A stretch of 7,102 bases of DNA, from contig CAIRLQ010000286.1 in the NCBI GenBank assembly GCA_903879465.1, positions 1-7,102 of the forward strand, in the 5' to 3' direction. Source of the DNA: an uncultured Opitutia bacterium (GTDB taxonomy: Bacteria; Verrucomicrobiota; Verrucomicrobiia; Opitutales; UBA953). Below the pieces are notes generated by a model that ran no database searches, was not told the origin of the DNA, and saw only the letters and a list, made by a program, of their open reading frames with translations. The position numbers and the translations under genes are program-made. This document shows positions 1 to 6,727 of the stretch, in pieces; the first letter of the stretch is position 1, and the number at the start of each line of letters is the position of its first letter.

Positions 1-870
1 CAGCTTATCCATTTCCTTGGAAGGTGCCTTGTTCACATAGACGTACAGGTAGCGGGCGAGCGGGTAGCTACCGCTGAGGGCGTTGGCGTAATTAGGCTCA
101 ATAAGAGCAGAACCATCAGCGACCGAGAGCGCAAGGGCGCGGACGCCGGAGGTCTTGTAGCCGATGCCGGAGTACCCAATCGCACCGAGGTCGGAAGCGA
201 CCCCTTGGACGACAGAGGAAGAACCGGGCTGCTCCTTAACGCTGCCCTTATAGTCGCCATTCTTCAAGGCGTTGTCCTTGAAGAAGCCATAGGTTCCGGA
301 AGCCGAATTACGACCGAAGGCGGAGATGGTCTTACCAGCAAAAGCACCGGTCAGCTTGGCATCACCCCAGGTGTTGATGTCCTGACCACCGCGCTTACGG
401 GTCGAGGAGAAGATGGCGTCGACCTGAGTGAGAGAGAGACCCTTAATCGGGTTATCCTTATGGACGAAGACGGCGAGAGCATCAATGGCCACCGGTATCT
501 TGGTGGGCTTGTGGCCGAACTTAGCAGCGAAGCCAGCGACTTCGGAAGTCTTCATCTCACGGCTCATTGGACCAACCTGAGCGGCACCAGAGATCAGGGC
601 GACCGGAGCTGTGCCCGATCCCTTACCTTCAACTTGGATGTTCACGTTAGGATACTTGGCCTTGAAGCCTTCGCTCCAGAAAGTCATCAGGTTGTTAAGG
701 GTATCGGAACCGACGGAGTTCAAGTTACCCGATACGCCGGAAGCGACAGCGTAGTCAGGTAGCTTAGCGTCGACTGAGACGACCTCGGCAGCCGCGGGGG
801 CGGCCGACTGGGCGGAAGCGACGGTCGCCGTGAAGGCGAGTAGCGCGAGGGACTTGAGGGAGGTGTGCAT
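1..870 (-). CDS. pstS: PstS phosphate-binding protein (3' end cut by window edge)
   Basis: This is the periplasmic substrate-binding protein of the Pst high-affinity phosphate ABC transporter; it captures inorganic phosphate and delivers it to PstC/PstA. I translated 290 residues from the ATG at 868-870, and the frame is open to base 1, so the C-terminus (probably 30-40 residues, judged from family size) is missing. Residues 1-20 form a signal peptide (KS, a hydrophobic stretch, then VASA before Q21). Phosphate-binding signatures of the family are visible: NSVGSDTL at 51-58, GKGSGTAP at 82-89, GPMSREMK at 99-106, AIDALAVFVHKDNPIKGL at 128-145, FGRNSASGTYGFF at 185-197 and IGYSGIGY at 231-238. 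No in-frame start lies closely upstream, and no Shine-Dalgarno sequence precedes the ATG. GGT is the commonest glycine codon (16 of 31 by hand count), unlike the GGC-rich uvrA, which fits strong expression. pstC/pstA would be expected beyond the left edge. Family assignment is secure. Confidence 0.95.
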   Translation of the reverse strand, partial: MHTSLKSLALLAFTATVASAQSAAPAAAEVVSVDAKLPDYAVASGVSGNLNSVGSDTLNNLMTFWSEGFKAKYPNVNIQVEGKGSGTAPVALISGAAQVGPMSREMKTSEVAGFAAKFGHKPTKIPVAIDALAVFVHKDNPIKGLSLTQVDAIFSSTRKRGGQDINTWGDAKLTGAFAGKTISAFGRNSASGTYGFFKDNALKNGDYKGSVKEQPGSSSVVQGVASDLGAIGYSGIGYKTSGVRALALSVADGSALIEPNYANALSGSYPLARYLYVYVNKAPSKEMDKL

Positions 871-894
871 GTGGTTGGAAGCAGACGCATCATC

Positions 895-914
895 CCATAC
901 AATTGTTACAACCC
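895..914 (-). promoter_or_regulatory. Candidate control site upstream of pstS
   Basis: The 102-base gap between the SGNH hydrolase stop and the pstS start is the only place for a pstS promoter. On the minus strand it has an AT-rich patch about 25-45 bases before the ATG with two near-repeats, TTGTAAC and TTGTATG, nine bases apart, overlapping a perfect 8-bp palindrome ACAATTGT (899-906). pst genes are usually under PhoB/PhoP control, whose sites are short direct repeats about 11 bases apart in proteobacteria, so the nine-base spacing does not match the classic Pho box. This could equally be a chance AT-rich promoter element. I see no clean -35/-10 pair and no T-tailed terminator for the gene upstream. 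Confidence 0.2.
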
Positions 915-972
915 CGTGTCGGAACGGTGTTTCTTGGGCAATAGCACCCCGCCCTTCGAGGCCCTAAACCCG

Positions 973-1857
973 TTATTTCTTGAGAAATTCCGAAATTAAG
1001 GCGGCTGACCGGCTTTCCGCCTCGGCCAAGGGCAGACCCCCGGCGACACCCGGGCGCCTATGACCAGTCTGCTTAAGCCAAGCGTCTCGGAGCATCGTCG
1101 AACTCTGCTTGAGCCCCTTAAGTTTCAGCCCCTCGGCAAACGCCGTATCGAGTTTCCATTTCATCATCGGGGCGAGGCCCTCCCAGGCGGCGCGCGCCAT
1201 GAAGATATGCCCTTCTTCTCCAGGATGAAGATTATCTTTCGCATAGATGAACTTAGGCTCCGCCTGCTTCGCCGCCGACACGGCCTGATGAAGCTTCGGG
1301 TGAATATCAACGACCAGCCAGCCGGCCGTACGCTGCTCGACGAGCCAAGCGCCGTAAGCCTCCATCACGCCGTCGTAGTTGATCACATCTATCAGACGAT
1401 TATCCGGAGCGTAGAGGGGTGGCGTGAGCAGCACCACTTTCGCACCGGCCTTAATGCAGGCCTGCCGGAGACGGATCATGCCGTTCGCGTAGGCGAGCTT
1501 GCGCGCGGAATCGAGCGGCTGATAGATGCCGTCATTGATGCCATAGCAGGCGATGACGAGCGTGGGCTTGAATTGATCAAGCACGCGGCCGAGGCGCTCA
1601 TGCACATCGGGACGAGGAAAACTTCCGCCCGCATGACCAGGCTCGGAAAGGCCGGAGGAAGTCTCACTCGAGAGACCCATGTTCACGATTGTCGAACGCT
1701 CCATGCCCTTCTGGGCACGCATCGCGGACTCGACGAGAATCGTCCAGTTGCCTCCGTAGGTGATACTGTCCCCGAGGAAAAGCACCCGCGGCTCCATGTT
1801 GTCAGCAAAGAGCGGGACTGTGAACAGACTCAGTAGGCAAATAAAGAGACGAGGCAT
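973..1857 (-). CDS. Secreted SGNH/GDSL-family hydrolase
   Basis: This 294-residue protein is a serine esterase-type hydrolase of the SGNH superfamily, which removes acyl or acetyl groups from lipids or polysaccharides; its substrate cannot be read from sequence. Residues 1-18 look like a signal peptide (ending PLFA before D19), so it should act outside the cytoplasm. All four catalytic blocks are visible: GDSITYG with nucleophile S31 (block I), a Gly at 61 in NMGLSS (oxyanion, block II), GIND with N108 (block III), and DNLHPGEEGH with D208 and H211 (block V). After the catalytic His about 80 residues remain, rich in Lys, Leu and Ala and probably helical. The start is the ATG at 1855-1857, which immediately precedes the signal peptide; the AGGG next to it is too close to serve as a normal ribosome-binding site. 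It lies upstream of pstS in the same direction and is divergent from uvrA. Neither neighbour explains its role. Confidence 0.9.
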   Translation of the reverse strand: MPRLFICLLSLFTVPLFADNMEPRVLFLGDSITYGGNWTILVESAMRAQKGMERSTIVNMGLSSETSSGLSEPGHAGGSFPRPDVHERLGRVLDQFKPTLVIACYGINDGIYQPLDSARKLAYANGMIRLRQACIKAGAKVVLLTPPLYAPDNRLIDVINYDGVMEAYGAWLVEQRTAGWLVVDIHPKLHQAVSAAKQAEPKFIYAKDNLHPGEEGHIFMARAAWEGLAPMMKWKLDTAFAEGLKLKGLKQSSTMLRDAWLKQTGHRRPGVAGGLPLAEAESRSAALISEFLKK

Positions 1858-1974
1858 CCCTGCAAACTTACAGGTCAGCCGAAGGGGTAAAAGCGGATTT
1901 GTATGCGACTTATTAACGGCGGTTAGGCCACTTCCGTCTTCTCCCTTGGTCCGGACGAGCTATCGTCCGCTGTC
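1858..1974. promoter_or_regulatory. Divergent intergenic region between SGNH hydrolase and uvrA
   Basis: This stretch separates two genes transcribed away from each other, so it must hold both promoters unless transcription starts inside the genes. Its most AT-rich part is around 1893-1917 (TTTGTATG, TTATTAA), a reasonable location for -10-like elements on either strand, but I cannot pick a convincing -35/-10 pair. The uvrA side contains the perfect inverted repeat listed separately. The uvrA reading frame is open back to a TAG at 1924-1926, and lacks ATG, GTG or TTG codons between there and 2026. Confidence 0.4.
1952..1969. promoter_or_regulatory. 7-bp inverted repeat just before uvrA
   Basis: The sequence reads CGGACGA-GCTA-TCGTCCG: a perfect 7-bp dyad with a 4-base spacer, ending five bases before the proposed CTG start of uvrA. 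As DNA it has the size and symmetry of an operator; LexA operators in some phyla have two short inverted arms around four bases, and uvrA is a classic SOS gene, but these arms do not match the LexA consensuses I know. As RNA it would fold into a GC-rich hairpin immediately ahead of the start codon. No T-run follows, so it is not a terminator. Which of these roles applies, if any, is open. Confidence 0.35.
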
Positions 1975-4797
1975 CTGAACCCGCCCATCCACATCAAGGG
2001 AGCCCGCACCCACAACCTCAAGGAGGTGGAACTGACCATCCCGCGTTATCAGCTAACCGTCATCACGGGTGTCAGCGGATCTGGCAAATCGTCCCTGGCG
2101 TTCGACACCCTCCACGCCGAAGGAAGCCGCCAATACCTTGAATCCCTTTCAGCTAAGGCCCGGGGGATGCTCGACTCCGCCCCTCGCCCCGACGTCGACT
2201 TCATCCGTGGCCTCTCCCCCGTCATCGCCATCGCCCAGCGCACTGGCGGCAACACCAACCCCCGCTCAACGGTCGCCACACTGACCGAAATCGCCGACCA
2301 CGCCCGACCGCTCTGGATCCTGGCCGGCGACCGTCGCTGCCTCAAGGACGGCCACCTCGTTCGCCGCCGGTCGCTCGACGATAATCTCCAAACACTGGAG
2401 GAAATTCCGGCTGGGACCCGACTCATGGTCGTCGCTCCAATCGCCAAGGACAAACCATCCCTCCTGATGGAAACTGCGGCCGACCTTGGTCGGCGGGGAT
2501 TCTCGCGCGTCCGCGTCGACGGCACCGTCGCCACGCTCGAAGAAGCCTCGGGCCTTTTAACCGGGCGCGAAGCCAAACAACTGGATGTCGTCGTGGATCG
2601 CATCGTCGCCGGGCCCGATCAACGCAGCCGTCTCGCCGACTCGCTTGAACTCGCCTTCCGCGAAGGTCGCAACCGGGCACTCGTCCTCGCGGAAATCAGC
2701 GGTCAGTGGCAGGAGTTTCCCCTCTCCCTGCACCTCTCCTGCGAGCATTGCGGAGAAACCTACGAAACCGTCAGCCCACGCGCCCTTTCCCATAATCACC
2801 CCGACGGCGCTTGTCCGGACTGCGGCGGACTGGGACGACAACTCCGCTTTCAGGAAAGCCTCTCCGTTCGTGACGATTCGCTTTCCCTCAACGACGGCGT
2901 CGTGAAGCCGTGGAAGTGCGCGACCCGCAAGACGCTGATCCGCCGGAACGCCATCACGCGCGCCCTCGCCGAACAAGTACCTTTCGACCTGAAGACACCG
3001 TGGCGAGAGTTACCCAAGGCGACTCGCGACTTATTGCTCCACGGCGATAAGAAGCGGGTCTTCCTGCTGCCGCCCCCCAAGGGCCGCAAGCCCGTCGAGA
3101 CCGTCTGGGCGGGCATGTTCGCCGAACTTGAGCACGCCTATCGCACCACCACCGGCGAATCCCTCCGCCAGCGCCTGCTGCAATTCCAATCAGGCTCCGT
3201 CTGCGCGGGCTGCCAAGGCCAGCGCCTCTCCTCCGCGGCGCTGTCGATCCGTTTAGCTGAGAAAAACATGGCTGAGTTCCTCGCGTTGCCGATTCCGGCG
3301 GCGCTCGCCTTCACCCGCCAACTGGCGAAACACCCCCGCGTGATGCCGGCTGAAGAGGCACGCCGAGGGCTGGAGCAACGCCTCGCCTTCCTGAACGACG
3401 CCGGCCTGAACTACCTCACCCTCGATCGCGAATGTAGTTCGCTTTCCGGCGGCGAAGCACAGCGCGTCCGCCTCGCGACCCAACTCGGCCTCGGCTTGGT
3501 TGGCGTGACCTACGTCCTCGACGAGCCCAGCATCGGCCTACACCCGAGCGACCATCAACGCCTCATCGGCTCAATCCGCGGACTGCGAGACCTCGGCAAT
3601 ACCATCGTGGTCGTGGAACATGATCGCGACATGATGCTCGCCGCCGATCATCTCGTCGAAATGGGACCAGGGGCCGGAGTGGCGGGCGGTCACGTCATCT
3701 TCGAAGGCACGCCCACAGCCTGCGCAGCGCACACGAGCTCGCGCACCGGGGCGTATCTTTCCGGGCGAGCATCGCTCGCGGGCGTAATCCCCCGCAAGGC
3801 CCCAGGCAAGGCGTTGCTTACGGTCAAAGACGCTACCGAACATAACCTTAAAAACGTCACCGCCTCTTTCCCCATCGGCAATCTCACCGTCGTCTGCGGA
3901 GTCTCTGGTTCGGGCAAGAGCACGCTTGCGATCGATATTCTTTCCGCGGCCGCGGCACGCAAAATCAATGGAGCCAAGATGGTCCCAGGCCGTCACGGCG
4001 GCATCGAAGGCCTGGGAAAAATTGTCGCCTTCACCGCAGTCGACCAAGAGCCCATCGGCCGCTCCCCTCGCTCCAATCCCGCAACCTTCACGGGCATCAT
4101 GGACCTCCTGCGTGACCTCTGGTCCTCGCTGCCACTTGCGAAGGCCCGCGGCTACGGGCCCGGCCGCTTCAGTTTCAACGTCCGGGGTGGACGCTGTGAA
4201 ACTTGCGCAGGTGAAGGCTCCGTGGCGCTCGACATGCAATTCCTCGGCGAAACGTTCGTCGACTGCCCCAGTTGCGCTGGCCGACGCTTCAACCGCGAGA
4301 CGTTGGAAGTGCGCTTTAAAGGCTTGAGCATCTGCGAAGCACTAGATCTCACCGTCACCGAAGCCGCCGAAGTCTTCAAGGCCCAGCCGCGGTTGGCGGA
4401 AAAATTGCGCACCCTTTCGGAAGTAGGCCTCGGCTATATCAAACTCGGACAGGCTGCGAACACCCTCTCAGGCGGCGAAGCCCAGCGCCTGAAACTCGCT
4501 TCCGAACTCGCGCGCCGCGATCACTCAGGGCGCCTGTACGTCCTCGATGAACCCACGACTGGCCTGCACTGGGATGACATCGCCAAACTGCTCGCACTGC
4601 TCGGACGCCTCCGCGACGCGGGGGCCACACTCATCGTAATCGAACACCATGCCGACGTGATCATGGCTGCGGATTGGGTCATGGAGCTCGGTCCCGAAGG
4701 CGGCGCCAAAGGTGGCGAACTCATCTATGCGGGCACGCCCGATGGTTTACTCAAGCTGAAGAGTTCCCCGACCAGTCAGGCCCTACGCCCAGCCTAA
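1975..4797 (+). CDS. uvrA: UvrA, excinuclease ABC subunit A
   Basis: UvrA is the DNA-damage sensor of nucleotide excision repair: an ABC-type ATPase dimer that loads UvrB at lesions. From the CTG at 1975 it is 940 residues. Numbering from that start: Walker A at 32-39 (GVSGSGKS, K38) and again around K648; ABC signatures LSGGEAQR at 490 and 831; Walker B DE at 516-517 (VLDEPSIGL) and 858-859 (VLDEPTTGL). Zinc-binding pairs are C256/C259 with C280/C283 and C741/C744 with C764/C767; a further CxxC is at 410/413. The UvrB-binding segment (about 130-250) is present, arguing against the shortened UvrA2 type. The first conventional start, GTG 2026, would remove the conserved IHIKGARTHNLKEV strand before Walker A. 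The CTG gives an N-terminus within one residue of E. coli UvrA; the alternative is a sequence error in an ATG. Sequence between motifs is fairly divergent, so a lineage-specific paralogue is possible. It converges on the GAF gene. Confidence 0.93.
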   Translation: MNPPIHIKGARTHNLKEVELTIPRYQLTVITGVSGSGKSSLAFDTLHAEGSRQYLESLSAKARGMLDSAPRPDVDFIRGLSPVIAIAQRTGGNTNPRSTVATLTEIADHARPLWILAGDRRCLKDGHLVRRRSLDDNLQTLEEIPAGTRLMVVAPIAKDKPSLLMETAADLGRRGFSRVRVDGTVATLEEASGLLTGREAKQLDVVVDRIVAGPDQRSRLADSLELAFREGRNRALVLAEISGQWQEFPLSLHLSCEHCGETYETVSPRALSHNHPDGACPDCGGLGRQLRFQESLSVRDDSLSLNDGVVKPWKCATRKTLIRRNAITRALAEQVPFDLKTPWRELPKATRDLLLHGDKKRVFLLPPPKGRKPVETVWAGMFAELEHAYRTTTGESLRQRLLQFQSGSVCAGCQGQRLSSAALSIRLAEKNMAEFLALPIPAALAFTRQLAKHPRVMPAEEARRGLEQRLAFLNDAGLNYLTLDRECSSLSGGEAQRVRLATQLGLGLVGVTYVLDEPSIGLHPSDHQRLIGSIRGLRDLGNTIVVVEHDRDMMLAADHLVEMGPGAGVAGGHVIFEGTPTACAAHTSSRTGAYLSGRASLAGVIPRKAPGKALLTVKDATEHNLKNVTASFPIGNLTVVCGVSGSGKSTLAIDILSAAAARKINGAKMVPGRHGGIEGLGKIVAFTAVDQEPIGRSPRSNPATFTGIMDLLRDLWSSLPLAKARGYGPGRFSFNVRGGRCETCAGEGSVALDMQFLGETFVDCPSCAGRRFNRETLEVRFKGLSICEALDLTVTEAAEVFKAQPRLAEKLRTLSEVGLGYIKLGQAANTLSGGEAQRLKLASELARRDHSGRLYVLDEPTTGLHWDDIAKLLALLGRLRDAGATLIVIEHHADVIMAADWVMELGPEGGAKGGELIYAGTPDGLLKLKSSPTSQALRPA

Positions 4798-4800
4798 GGC

Positions 4801-5271
4801 TCAGAGATGCGGGGCGATCAGCGCGGCGCAGGCGTCGAGATCGGCGATTTCCGCAGGGGTGAAATCGTAAGGTTGCATCTTACCGATGCCTAGTACGCCG
4901 ATGACCTTACCGTCGGGACCGAGCACGGGGACTGCGAGAGCGCCTTGGACGTTCGTCTTGCGGGCGTCCGGTTTGGCGACGCCGCCGAGATCTTCCTGCA
5001 GATTGCAAAGCTGCACCGCCTCCTTGCGCTGGGCGGCACAACCAGCGATGCCCTTGCCAAAAGGAATGTTATCAATCTTAGGCAACAGCATCGGGAGCAC
5101 CTGCGGCGGAATTCCCGCATGGGCGACCAAGGAGAGCAGCCCCGTCGCTGGATCGGTCCGGTGCATCGTGCCCGTGACGCATTCGAAGTTATCAAGCGTG
5201 CGGGCAAGCACGTCGTTCCAATCAGGAGTACCGATGAGCAGGGCCGAAAGACCTAGGGTGCGTTGTGACAT
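4801..5271 (-). CDS. Small stand-alone GAF-domain protein
   Basis: This 156-residue cytoplasmic protein consists of a single GAF domain spanning about residues 16-155, with no kinase, cyclase, phosphodiesterase or DNA-binding part. Typical GAF features are W18 and the following helix, a strand with TGTMHRTD near 33-40, the IPFGKGIAGCAA turn at 69-80, NVQGALAVPVLGPDGKVIGVLGIG at 107-130 in the final strands, and the YDFTPAEIADLDACAALI helix at 135-152. GAF domains bind small molecules such as cyclic nucleotides, tetrapyrroles or amino acids; the ligand here is unknown. It resembles the fold of free-methionine-sulfoxide reductase, but I do not see that enzyme's three-cysteine active-site pattern (only C31, C78, C89 and C148 occur). 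The ATG lies nine bases after the cca stop, so it is probably the last gene of that operon. No Shine-Dalgarno is visible, so translation may be coupled. Its TGA is three bases from the uvrA stop. Confidence 0.85.
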   Translation of the reverse strand: MSQRTLGLSALLIGTPDWNDVLARTLDNFECVTGTMHRTDPATGLLSLVAHAGIPPQVLPMLLPKIDNIPFGKGIAGCAAQRKEAVQLCNLQEDLGGVAKPDARKTNVQGALAVPVLGPDGKVIGVLGIGKMQPYDFTPAEIADLDACAALIAPHL

Positions 5272-5280
5272 GATGGTTAA

Positions 5281-6678
5281 TTAGACAGCCTCGTGTGACA
5301 TCCGTTCCTTGAGCCAGACGAGACCCGAGGCTTCATCACTGAAAATGCCGTCCAGCTGGGCCTCAAAAGCCTCGTCTAGGATCTGCGAAAACCAGCCGGC
5401 GGGCTTATGGCCCATCGCGATGAGATGACGACCTAGGATGATCTTCTTGGGGGCGGTCGAGGCAATCTGCAGGGCGGCCGCTCGTTCGGCGAGCCATTCG
5501 CCGTGGGGCGACGGGCCATGCATGCTCGCAGCGCCGCGACCACGGCGGTCGGCGAGATCGACACGGCAGAGTCGGTCGATACGAACGACCTTGTTGGCGA
5601 GGCGGCGGACAGCAGCATCGCCGGCGCCGGCCTTGTGAAGATAATAGGGCTGGCCGTGCCAGCGCACAAGCGGCAGGACGGAATCAATGAGCTTCGCCTC
5701 ACGTGTGATCTGCGCGAGGAAGCGGGGGGCGAGGTTGAAGCTTTCCTCTTCGTGGCCGTAGGCATGCCAGCGGTCGTCCTTCTCCTTCTTCGTCGTGGTC
5801 GCCTTGCCGATGTCATGCAACAGCACGGAGAGTCCAATAATTAGGTCCTCATCGCGATCACCAACGCGGATTTCCGCGAAGGCGTCGAGGCAGGCGCAGG
5901 TGTGATTCCAGACGTCGCCCTCGGGATGCCATTCGGAATCCTGCGGTACGCCAATCATCGCGTGCAGCTCCGGGTAGAACTTCGTCCAGCCACAGTCCTT
6001 CAGGAAAGCCAGGCCCACCGAAGGCTTGCGACCGCGCAGAATGAGCTTCGTCCATTCTTCCATGAGACGCTCTGGAGGTAAATTGTCCTGCGAAAGCGAG
6101 GCACAAAGTGCGACGGTCTCGGGCGCCACCGTGAACTCAAAGCGGGCAGCAAACTGCATGGCACGCAGGACGCGCAGCGGATCTTCCGAAAACTTTTCTG
6201 AGACATGGCGCAGCACGCCGGCCTGCAGATCGGCGACGCCACCCCAGGGGTCGACAATCTCACCCGTGAAAGGATTCCACATCACCGCGTTGAGCGTGAA
6301 GTCGCGTCGTTCCGCAGCGTCCTTCGGCGTCATCGTCGGGTCGGCCTGCACATCGAAATCCGTATGCTTGGCACCCGTGCGGTTCTCGCGACGAGGCACC
6401 GAGACATCGACCGGGAAGTCCTTGAGCTTCGTCACGCCGAAAGCGGCACCAACGGTGATAATGCCGAATTCCTTGCGCAGGGCGGATTCGATTTCGCGCG
6501 TCCCCAGTCCGTAGACCTCGATGTCGACGTCGACGACCTTAGCGCCCAGCAGCGCATCGCGCACGCAGCCGCCGACCATGTAAGGGTGGCCGCCCGCGGC
6601 GCGGAGTAATTCGACGACCCGACGAACCGGAGCGCGGTCGCCGTCTAGGCGAATTAAATCTGGCTTCAGGTCAGGCAC
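5281..6678 (-). CDS. cca: CCA tRNA nucleotidyltransferase with HD domain
   Basis: This 465-residue class II nucleotidyltransferase is predicted to build or repair the 3'-CCA end of tRNAs in the cytoplasm. The N-terminal catalytic part shows MVGGCVRDALLG at 34-45 (G36, G37, R40, D41), catalytic carboxylates D50 and D52 in DVDIEVYG, a probable third carboxylate at D91 in VDVSVPR, RRDFTLNA at 124-131, and the EDPLRVLR nucleotide-recognition motif at 165-172. An HD phosphohydrolase-type domain follows, with H259, H288-D289 (LLHDIGK) and H309; E. coli Cca also carries one. The family includes poly(A) polymerases and enzymes adding only CC or A. The poly(A) polymerase signature (hydrophobic pair, then G-K/R-R/H) before the third carboxylate is absent, favouring CCA addition, though substrate cannot be proved. 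The start is a GTG at 6676-6678; a GAGG lies 12 bases upstream inside a hairpin. It follows yciH by 49 bases and precedes the GAF gene by nine, suggesting one operon. Confidence 0.9.
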   Translation of the reverse strand: MPDLKPDLIRLDGDRAPVRRVVELLRAAGGHPYMVGGCVRDALLGAKVVDVDIEVYGLGTREIESALRKEFGIITVGAAFGVTKLKDFPVDVSVPRRENRTGAKHTDFDVQADPTMTPKDAAERRDFTLNAVMWNPFTGEIVDPWGGVADLQAGVLRHVSEKFSEDPLRVLRAMQFAARFEFTVAPETVALCASLSQDNLPPERLMEEWTKLILRGRKPSVGLAFLKDCGWTKFYPELHAMIGVPQDSEWHPEGDVWNHTCACLDAFAEIRVGDRDEDLIIGLSVLLHDIGKATTTKKEKDDRWHAYGHEEESFNLAPRFLAQITREAKLIDSVLPLVRWHGQPYYLHKAGAGDAAVRRLANKVVRIDRLCRVDLADRRGRGAASMHGPSPHGEWLAERAAALQIASTAPKKIILGRHLIAMGHKPAGWFSQILDEAFEAQLDGIFSDEASGLVWLKERMSHEAV

Positions 6679-6690
6679 GCAGGAGACATA

Positions 6691-6710
6691 CCTCGGCGGC
6701 GATGCCGAGG
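6691..6710 (-). promoter_or_regulatory. Hairpin in the yciH-cca spacer, upstream of the cca start
   Basis: On the transcribed strand the spacer contains CCTCGGC-ATCGCC-GCCGAGG, a perfect 7-bp GC-rich stem with a six-base loop. The last four bases of the 3' arm (GAGG) are the only Shine-Dalgarno-like sequence ahead of the cca GTG, 12 bases away, so the folded RNA would hide it. No T-run follows in the direction of transcription, so an intrinsic terminator is unlikely. It may tune cca translation or stabilise or process the transcript; this is inference from sequence only. Confidence 0.35.
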
Positions 6711-6727
6711 CGAGTGGTTTTACAGAC

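Noticed and set aside
205..762. Long plus-strand open frame (185 codons) over pstS
   Set aside because: It lies antisense to a fully convincing PstS reading frame, has no family resemblance, and arises from the GC-rich codon structure of the real gene.
1060..1836. Plus-strand open frame of 258 codons over the SGNH hydrolase
   Set aside because: The minus strand encodes all SGNH catalytic blocks and a signal peptide; the plus frame shows only His/Arg-rich shadow sequence.
2020..2034. AAGGAGG followed five bases later by an in-frame CTG, resembling a strong ribosome-binding site and start
   Set aside because: The purine run is simply the codons for the conserved Lys-Glu-Val after HNL in UvrA, and a start here would delete the conserved N-terminal strand. 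An internal secondary start cannot be excluded.
3571..4239. Minus-strand open frame of 222 codons inside uvrA
   Set aside because: It is antisense to the second ATPase half of UvrA, with no recognisable domain.
4801..5271. Free methionine-(R)-sulfoxide reductase
   Set aside because: The GAF fold matches, but the catalytic cysteine pattern of that enzyme is not present in the right region.
5281..6678. Poly(A) polymerase (PcnB)
   Set aside because: The poly(A) polymerase signature preceding the third carboxylate is not visible, and the C-terminal part carries an HD domain as in Cca-type enzymes.
6691..6710. Intrinsic terminator between yciH and cca
   Set aside because: The stem is good but no T-run follows it on the transcribed strand, and the close spacing argues for co-transcription.
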